From Echinococcus granulosus (taxonomy: Eukaryota; Platyhelminthes; Cestoda; Cyclophyllidea; Taeniidae), in NCBI RefSeq assembly GCF_000524195.1, contig NW_020170384.1, positions 1,259,044 through 1,323,043 of the forward strand: DNA of 64,000 bases. Reading direction: 5' to 3'. Made by a program: the position numbers and the translations under genes. The first letter of the stretch is position 1. Each line of letters begins with the position of its first letter. The notes below the pieces were generated by a model. The model did no database searches, was not told the DNA's origin, and worked only from the letters and a program-made list of their open reading frames with translations. Positions 55,856 through 64,000 of this stretch are shown in pieces.

Positions 55856-57370
55856 AATTGGGCTGCATGAATAGTGACGCCGCGAAATCTTGACCTGACC
55901 TTTAAAGATTACCTAACAATTAGAACATAGTACTAAGTCTTCTTTCTAATCTCCACCGTCGTTTTGACGTCAAGCGCGAATGACTCTGCAAGCGCAGTGT
56001 TGCACTGAAATCTTTGAGTGGTGTAATTCAGAAGACCAAATCATCAGCAGCTGAAAAATCCAACTAAGTTCTAATATTGGAAGCAGTTTCAAAATGCCGT
56101 TGAACAGGCAGATGGTAAAGACCAAACCGTAATAAATAAGGGTACTTTTATTACCTAGTTAAATAAGAAAATGCCACATTGTCACTAAGATTAGAAAATT
56201 TTGCAATAATCTTGTTGTAGTCATTAGACCCACAAAACATGGTTTCGTATTTGCAATAGTTGTGCGTTCAACATTTTCGTTAGCCGAGTCTCAGAGGAAG
56301 ATCCGTCACCATCACCACAAAATTTGATGAGGAGCAAGTGGCATATTTACGAAGCATTGTTCAGGCAAGAAACTCAAGCCACTATACAAATGACAATATT
56401 AACGCACACTTTAATCTACGAATGCCTTTGAGACATTTTACAACTCACGTACTGTAGTGCAGTTGCCGTAAAGCAGTGGCAATGACATTAATCAAGAGAA
56501 GGATGCCTTTAGCGCTTCTCCCAACGTGAGCAATGCGTCCCTACTTTTATGGCTTTGACGCTTCTGTTTGAGATCCACATAAACAGCGAACACGACTGTT
56601 TTCAAGTGTTTTTCCCACTGCTCTCATGCACCGATTTGCGTGGGTTAAAAGGAGAATACTCAAGTTACGACAATAAGTCATCTCTCGGGGTGAATCACAC
56701 TTCATAATCCGAGAGCAAGGGTATTGCCACAGCATTCTTCTAGTTCACAATCCCTTACGGAAATGGTATTGATCAAATAAGGTTGGGAAGGAGTTCTTCG
56801 ATAACGAGGCTCCTGAGAATTTGCGTAAAAGTCGCATGTGGTACAACTCCAGCCATTAGCTACAGGACACCGGCCCTTATGCCTCACTGACGTCTGCACA
56901 AGTTAGCTTTAGCCGCAGTGACTAAAGCACCCTTTTCCACCAAAAGTTTAGAGGAAATTCAGATTGCTTTAGAAGAATGTCAACAGAGCTACAGATTGAC
57001 TATCTAAATCTGAGAGAAATCATATGACCGTTTTAAATTTTTTCTTGTTCCCAGCACAAATAGCACTGGAAACCAACACGTCGGTAAAAATTCCGGTGGC
57101 ACTCAATAACCCAAACTTGACCTTTAGCAGCTTAAATCGTGGAAAATAGCGTTTTCACTCACCCATTCTTCTTTACAGCTTTGTTTTCGATACAATAGGA
57201 TTCGCATACTCCACACCCATGGGTGCAAAGGTGCCGATTGCATGCCACACTACAGGTATTGGCTTATCAGTGAGAATAACAACTCCGTAAGAAAGAAATT
57301 CATGCAATCTTAATGCAGGCGTCTGTTACTTCATAAGTTCTAATACTATAAAGACAAGAACATGAAAATA

Positions 57371-57376
57371 TTTATT
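57371..57376 (-). terminator. Poly(A) signal of SLC35B3
   Basis: AATAAA on the minus strand about 40 nt beyond the TAA stop at 57415-57417, consistent with a short 3' UTR. Confidence 0.6.
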
Positions 57377-57414
57377 TAGACTAAGTTATAATAGAAAACT
57401 GAACATCTAGTAAA

Positions 57415-60400
57415 TTAGACAATCTGTTGTTCCCCATCCTTCGACTCATAATCTCGTTCGGCCTTGGGGCCATTGTTTTTGCTGTAGGAGTGAAGGAATA
57501 TCCCAATCACCACCAAGGAGCCAGACCAGACATATCTGGGAGCAGAAAACAACACGAGGTGGAAGGTGGATCATGTGTCTGTGCTATTGGCGGAATGCAA
57601 GCTGAAGGGAAGTGGAATTACTAGGAGCACTTCCTTTCAAACCGCTATACCATACCAATGTTAAGAAAAAAACCTCAATTTTATGCCTAACTAATGCATG
57701 CACAAAATTAATAATAGCTTCACCATTACCCACTGAACGTGAAAATATACATCTGAAATTTCTATTCTTCTTTTTAGAAGGGGATAGGGGATGTGGTTTT
57801 CCTAATCACGGGTAAGCCAGGGCATGTGCTTATATCGCCACTTGTTTTCTAACAAGTCGTGATATCTTTCCACTGTGGGAACTGAGTACCTTCCCAAAGA
57901 AACAATCTACCAGAAATTTTTGGGAGAAAAAGAGGACTCACTCGATAGAAAAGGGCTTCCGAAAGACGAGAAATGAAAGAACGATGGTCACAGCCTTACG
58001 AACCGTGGTCACTGAATGCGCAAAAGAAATAGCAGGTAGATTGTCTTCAATCACCGAATGTGCTTTTTTGCACAAACTATGTGCGTAAGTAGGCTGCGAA
58101 AGCAAGCCTGTTTACAAATGGAGCAATATGCAATATAAAGGGTTTTAAAGCCAAATCAGAACTTGTACTTTTAAAGGTAAAATTCGGATCTTGTGCACAA
58201 TAGCATGTTTCGAATAGCATCTTTACAGTTCAGAATATAGGTGTATGAGGAGGTGGGAGTGGCACCAGACTACATCGCATACCGGTAACAGCTAGAAGGG
58301 CACCAAAGTGGTGCACCAGGAGGAGAACAAACTGCAGGCCGAAATAGCCAGAGAGTACGAAGAGTGTACTCCAAAAGAAAACATCACTGAAGTGCTACAG
58401 AAAGGAGAAGTAAAAACAAAGCTCTTGTATAGCATAGACTATGAGGATATCAAAATAAAAATAGTCTAAAACAGGGATAATTTGGCAGCGTTAGTGTAAA
58501 TAGCGCACCTCAAAAAAGAACACAGCCGAGGAGATGAGGTTGTTTGTGAGGAGGAGAAGTACCAATATCAGTACAAATCCAAATGCATAGGAGTAGGTCA
58601 ACTGAAATAGGAGGGAGCATTGGGCAGGTTAACCCTACGGCTAAAATGACCAGTCTCTTTTTAAGGTAGATAAAGCACTAAGAGTTGGATAGGCAAGCAA
58701 TTGTAGAAGAGCTGAGTCGTACTTTGATGTGGAGAGATTAGCCTAGTCTACTAGCAAACATTATCAGGGGATCGTCAGTCGTTGAGGAAAAGGTAGGCGA
58801 AAGGTGCACACACTCAAACGTAAAAGCAGTTTACAAACAAAAAATTGTCATAATTTGACCCGGTTCAATTGCAACCGACACACATGTGACGCCATCTGTC
58901 CCAGAAAAAAGTGACCTCAGTGATGCACACCAAAGGTTAAGCTGGTTTACCCTAAACAGTGTAACAAAACACGATTAAGTCGAGGTGGTGGCTAAAATTA
59001 TACATTAGTGACATATCAAAGTCATAGTCGTTGCAGGTTTCTCGCTCTAAAAAAATACTTAGGTCTCAAAGCACGTACAATTTGAAGGGCGGGGATGTGA
59101 TAAGACTTCATCGCCAGCTCTTGAAGATTACCAATGTAGCCGTCGCAGATGAGAGCCAAGCTGATGGCGAAAATACCTATAGACCAAAATTAATACATAC
59201 AATATTATACACTGTATTATATTCTGCTATAAAGTAACGGAGGTTGTATCCTATCGGAACATGAAAGGTGAGGCAGTTGAGGCTCACATGGGAATTTGGT
59301 AATGAATGCTACTAGAGTCCTAGGAGAAAAATGACCACTACAGCGTAGATGTTCTATTACGCCAATTTTAAACTAATTATTTTTGTCTTGTTTTTCCCTT
59401 CTGATCTAGTTCAGTTCTCTCCAGTCAAGTGTGTCACATAACTGTGATGAGCGGTCTCAGATAAGAAAATAGGGGCGTCATACATATGTAATGATGTTAG
59501 CAGACGTGTCAGTAAAACCAAAAGTGCGTGAAAGTAGTTGGTGGCTCAGAGTTTAAATGAGAAAAGGATGCATACCTCGAATATCGAAGGTCAGTTGGAC
59601 GCTGACGTCAGTTAGAGTGAAAAATATAAGGCCGACGATCATGCAGGCAACGGCAACGTAATCGATGAATTTATATTGTTTCCCTAAAAGTATGTGGAAT
59701 TCTTTAAAAAATAGTTTATGACTAAGTTACTCGCGATGTCCATCGAGTCACCCATGTCTTTGAAAGTGGCCTTCACAACAAAAAGTACTCGTCCAAGCTC
59801 ATTATGATACAAGGTCAACGAGTTGGGAGGGCATCAGTGCCTACAACAGCTACGTATACCATAAAACAGGGTTACAAAACACCCTTTGGAAAGTAGGTAG
59901 GAAAAGTAATATTCAAACTACGACTTTTTCCTATTCATCAGAGTTTAAATAGCATCGGCCAGACACAGTAAAAGGCTAATCCCACAAGTAGGCAACAGAA
60001 ATAACAACTCGATTCGCAAGGCCCATAGTTGAGCTAACAAAAGCAGTGATGACCTTCTAGTAATAAAAATCGCATTGGATAGCTCGGACCTCAGAATAGG
60101 GTAGAATTTTCGTAAGCGACTGAGGATACCTAAACGGAGATACTTATAGCTTGAAACCAGTTCATTTAATGTTGCATAAAAGGAAAGGTGGTAGTTGAAG
60201 AATAATGACAAACCTTGAATGACAACGCTGAAAACCATTACGGGAATGAGCTTGCAGCACTTGAAAATGACCTGAGTCGGATAGTTGAGATAGACAACGG
60301 CGGCATTAGAAAGGAGGATAGTGCCCGTTGTAGTGATTCCAACGGAACAGTAGAGCCAAGGTGGAAAGCTGTGGATGGAAGGAAAAAAAAGACACCCTTA

Positions 60401-60886
60401 CTTAGAGTGGTAGACAACACCGATTATTCTGCTCTCAATAAATGATATGATTCCGTAAAGGCAGAACTGGTAGGCGGTCAGCGCCATGAAGTGTTCACTG
60501 AGACCAGGCGTTTTGAATAGATACTCCTAAAAGCCCCGAAAAATAAACAGGAGGCACAATCCAGCTGTAGGAAGTGTTTTAACTATAAATATAAGAAAAG
60601 TTTAGGAAGTCGAATAAAAATAAATGCTTGACGCTCAAAATGGCAAAACATTATGCTACGAATTAAGGCATGAAAATGCGATTTCTACTCTTTAGGAACG
60701 CATGATAGCAGCGACGATTTCCTTTTAATTTTCAAGGCAACTATGTGAAAATCATTAATTTCCAACCTGGACGCCTCCATAGACGATGTAGAGAATGAAG
60801 ATACCGAGGGAACCGATCATAAAAATACAGCCCTTAGGAAGACAAGAAACATCTTGTCCGAAAATCAAAACAGGGCTCTTTGGCAT
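57415..60886 (-). CDS. SLC35B3: Adenosine 3'-phospho 5'-phosphosulfate (PAPS) transporter
   Basis: SLC35B3/PAPST2 exchanges PAPS into the Golgi lumen, supplying sulfate for sulfotransferases. Nine minus-strand exons join in phase: 60886-60767, 60526-60402, 60368-60214, 59683-59576, 59176-59079, 58601-58509, 58394-58283, 58011-57942, 57535-57415, giving 333 residues (human about 401). Family landmarks in order: FILYIVYGG, YLNYPTQVIFKCCKLIPVM, GKQYKFIDY...GLIFFTLTD, ALICDGYIGNLQELAMK, LTYSYAFGF, LSGYFGLQF...FGALLAVTVTTVRKAVTIVLSFLVF, FSIEYVWSGSLVVIGIFLHSYSK. The multipass nucleotide-sugar-transporter architecture is complete from TM1. The start at 60886 is the first ATG, 11 nt after an acceptor-like tttttaag. 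It lacks the human N-terminal cytosolic extension of about 60 residues, which could lie in an unseen exon. One intron is only 33 nt (60369-60401). SLC35B2 is the main alternative but matches less closely from memory. Confidence 0.93.
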
Positions 60887-60898
60887 CTGCTCTTCGTC
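60887..60898 (-). promoter_or_regulatory. Candidate spliced-leader acceptor of SLC35B3
   Basis: On the minus strand ctttctttttaag precedes an 11-nt leader and the first ATG. No in-phase upstream exon was found. Confidence 0.5.
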
Positions 60899-63800
60899 TT
60901 AAAAAGAAAGCAGAGCAAGTAAACTTAACGAATGAAACACATTCACTCGAACCAAAGCATAGGCATTTTGGCATAAAAAAGGGCGAAAATTAAAAGAGCA
61001 AGCCCAGAGTTCAATCGATGTACATTAGGATGTGTATCTTCGAGAGTAAATGAAGGTGTTAACTAATCTAACAGCGATTTATAAGGTAGATTAAGCGGTA
61101 TATAAGGAAACGCTGTTGTACCAAGGGCAGGCATGCGCTTTCTGGTGTACTAGTGTTCGGCATCTAACAATAAAGTACCTAACGCGGTAATTAAAAAGTT
61201 TTATCTGGCCCCTAAAACATCCAAAATCTTTACTAATGCAAACACATGAAACAATTCATGCACTACGTAGTTTCTCCTTCAGGAAACTAACATTGTCCAC
61301 GAACATTGGACTAGTGCAAATGTCTCTCAAAATGCTGTGTTAAGGCAAAGAATTGGAAACACCCACTTGGAATTTACTTCGAGTTACTTAAAAGCCAAAA
61401 GACCATATGGAATAAAAATCCGAGTAGTTAAGAAATGTAGTGATGATGCAAGAAATATAAGTTGATTAGACTACTAAGTATATTAATCTAAGGAATGAAC
61501 AAGTGTGTAAGCGCACATGCAGATTGGGCTGCTATGGGGCACTTTTCGTAATAGAAGGCCTCCAATTCTGGAAAATGCTGATTAATATGAGCAATGGTGA
61601 TTGCAGTAAGCGTGCAGGAAAGAAGCCGATTTGCGCGAAAGCATGCACCAAAAGGATCAAAGGCGAAAAAATGTGCGCCAGGCCACCACGAACTTACGTA
61701 TATCTATGAAGGAACGGCGCAACCGAAGCATCTCAAAAGAGGAACGCGAACCTTACACACCAGTCATACTTTAAAGCAGCCAATAAGTAACAAAAGGTCG
61801 AATCATTTGAGTAAAGAAAACAAAATGAGCATCATTTCCTTTTCTAGTCTTGCAAAAGGCATTAGTTAAAAATAAAAGGACTGCTATTAAAAAAACAATC
61901 ATTTACTTGCGTGCTGTCTTTTACGGGGAAGGTATCCAGTGAAATTAAAGGGTTCTAAATGTCAAATCTGCTCTATTAAACATTTTGCAGTAGCCTGATA
62001 CTCAATGAATAATATTTTTAACGGATTAGTTTGTAGTACAGCGTTTTAGCCTTATCTAAACCCTTTTAGTGCTTCTGTAGTAAAACAGTAGGAGGATTTT
62101 CTCCATTAACATGCATCAAGGCGCCTTCAAGGAAGACTCGTAATATTAGAATTTAATAATGTAAGGGGATCTAGGCGCATTTTAAATTTTAGGGCAAACT
62201 AATATGCTAACACAAAACCGGTAGGCTAGTTCATTTTTTTCGTTAAAATTCATTTGGTTAAATGAGTACCTTGATGTTTTCTACAAATTAATTAAGTGTT
62301 CAAGCTTATGGCCATCCTCATCACCATAGAAACTAAAGCCTTAGCGCCACTATTTTTTCTGAGGCCATAGTAAGCCATGCCAACGCTGATGAATATTCAT
62401 AATTAACAAATGGAATGTCTGGGATGCTGTTGGCGTAATGCTTTCATATTTTGTCTAACTTTATGCTTGATTTTACAAAGGTTCCAATCTTTACTTAGCG
62501 TACTTATACCCGGCTGCGTTTCTTTGGGTCATGTCACTATCCTTGACTCCTCTGTACGTCAGTAGCATATGTTCTGCCATGCCACAATGGCCTAGTACAA
62601 CCTCAGGTAAAGCTCGGCTTACTACACATTGGACAACTAAATACTCATGCCTCCCAATGTTGGCACAACATATGGAGACTAAAGCATTGATCCAGATTAG
62701 CATGCTGCTATACAATATATGGAATCAATGTCCGTTCCTTGCCTCTTCGAGAACCTCATTCAAAGACTGTAGCAGGTGCCATTTCTGAGTCAGCCAAAAT
62801 ATGGTAAAGGATGAATTTACTGAATTTCCTCATGGGCACAGAAAATTTGATCGAAGTAGTGGTGATGCATCATTGGAGTTGCATTGTACTTAAATTTTAA
62901 TCCATTTCAAACTGTACTTCAAAACCGGGGTCTTTTACCGTTCATAGCTAGACTTTGTCTTAAAAGAGTGCACTTTGCGCACTTAACCGTTCTTGCGTAA
63001 ACCTTTCCGCAAAAGCATTAACATTTGGATAAAAGCAGAATTTAAAGAAGTTTCAAGGAGGTACTATTAGGCGCCTATACATTTTCGCTACTTCATTCTC
63101 ACTTTAGTGCCTATAACTCATTTTTTTAGCCTTCTCTTAGCCAGGAAAGGTGCAAAGGCAGTGTCGTTTGTTTATTGGAGTCAGGCATCTCTTCAGTTAT
63201 TTATAGCATTCCTACGGAGTACGATAGGATAATTGCCGAGGGTGGACGTCAGCCTAACTCCCTCATTAAAGTTTTTGCACGATTAAGCATAAGCATCAAA
63301 TGACCGTATTTCGTGACATAAAGGTCCGGTAAATGACAATAGAATTGGTATAGTTGTCCCATTGACCGAGTTCATTTGTCACTACCAACAATATGGAGTT
63401 CGGAGTCTTTCCTAAGCTAGCAATAATGTAATACGATGGTGGTTTATCCCTCGGTATTGATGAGGCGCCTTCTTGTACCCCCGCCGGGTGTGCTGGCCTT
63501 CGGGGCATGCCAGTGGTTCAGACACCTTCTCTGTGCTGAATATATATATTCTACCCGTGTATTGTGACTTCTTTTGTCTTCAGGACAGTCTCGGGACGCT
63601 ACAATAAGTCGCATCAGCAAGAGGAAAGGTGCATTGCTAGCATGCAGAAGACCCAAATCTATACGCTTATTCGGATAGTCTGCTGAGGTTGACGGAAATT
63701 TACAGTTAATCGAAGTAATAAATTACTCAAGAAGATAAAAAATTTAGAAAACGCATGCTTTTTCAAGCCAAACGGGATTTTGGTTAAAAAAATTTGTGTT

Positions 63801-64000
63801 TGCCGGGGGGTAATGACAAAATTTTATTTAAGTTCTGCAAACAGAATCGCTGAGTGCGAAACTAAGTAAGCCAAAGTTTTTTGCCATCAAATGGATAAAG
63901 TTCATTAAGCTGTGCACATAAGGTATGCATACGGTATTATAAATGTCTTTAAAATCCGAAACAGTCTTAGATTTGGCAGAAAGTTTTTAGAACTTTAAGC
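60898..64000. other. AT-rich terminal gap
   Basis: This should contain the promoter side of SLC35B3. Apart from a family B copy near 63480-63612 I see no gene; the open frames are short and without motifs. Confidence 0.5.
63480..63612 (+). repeat. Repeat family B copy
   Basis: It contains gccgggtg-gctggccttcgg, gcatgccagtggt, gctgaatatatat, attctacccgtg and cttcaggacagtctcgggac with gctac, aligning in order with the copies at 4.1, 36.6 and 36.7 kb. It is the clearest copy for defining the consensus. Confidence 0.65.

Larger units (their letters stand above)
46723..57414. other. 10.7-kb gap with repeats and unassigned reading frames
   Basis: No gene could be supported between ERAL1 and SLC35B3. 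It holds a reverse copy of repeat family B (49055-49145) and an inverted repeat pair (54717-54830 and 55740-55855). A GC-richer block at 47280-47690 looks repeat-derived but has no second copy here. Minus-strand frames at 54038-54265 and 56702-56899 are protein-like but unidentified. Confidence 0.5.

Noticed and set aside
56702..56899. WAP-like Cys-rich domain on the minus strand
   Set aside because: Cys spacing does not match the WAP pattern and no adjacent exon could be fixed.

Overview
This is eukaryotic nuclear DNA, most likely from a parasitic flatworm and probably a tapeworm. The evidence is split animal-type genes (ELP3, LSM5, ERAL1, SLC35B3, RADIL), a high share of GT-AG introns only 29-39 nt long next to introns of several kb, repeat-rich gaps, and a splice-acceptor-like site just upstream of nearly every start codon, as expected for spliced-leader trans-splicing. 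No bacterial operons, CRISPR arrays, rRNA or tRNA genes were seen. The species is an inference; I could not search databases.

Layout. 1-1587 (+): the 3' end of an unidentified low-complexity gene. 5421 to beyond 22287 (+): a RADIL/Rasip-like Rap effector (RA, FHA-like, DIL, PDZ) with long repeat-bearing introns; its last exon was not found. 22700-24960 (-): a stop-riddled mosaic of Ty3/Gypsy pieces (protease and two integrase fragments) inside or just after that gene. 27790-29646 (-): a clean four-exon gene for a 191-residue four-helix membrane protein. 29650-37650: repeat-rich, no convincing gene. 37659-46722: a compact conserved cluster of ELP3 (+), convergent single-exon LSM5 (-), and ERAL1 (+). 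46723-57414: about 10.7 kb with repeats and unassigned reading frames. 57415-60897 (-): SLC35B3, a Golgi PAPS transporter. 60898-64000: AT-rich, with one repeat copy.

The genes do not form a pathway: tRNA wobble modification (ELP3), mRNA decay and splicing (LSM5), mitochondrial ribosome assembly (ERAL1), sulfation (SLC35B3), and Rap adhesion signalling (RADIL). Points of most interest are the shared acceptor-before-ATG architecture of six genes, the mini-introns, the ERAL1 homologue with a large insert carrying a duplicated 105-nt exon, the rearranged Gypsy mosaic, and two interspersed repeat families. I found no clear new multi-gene system.
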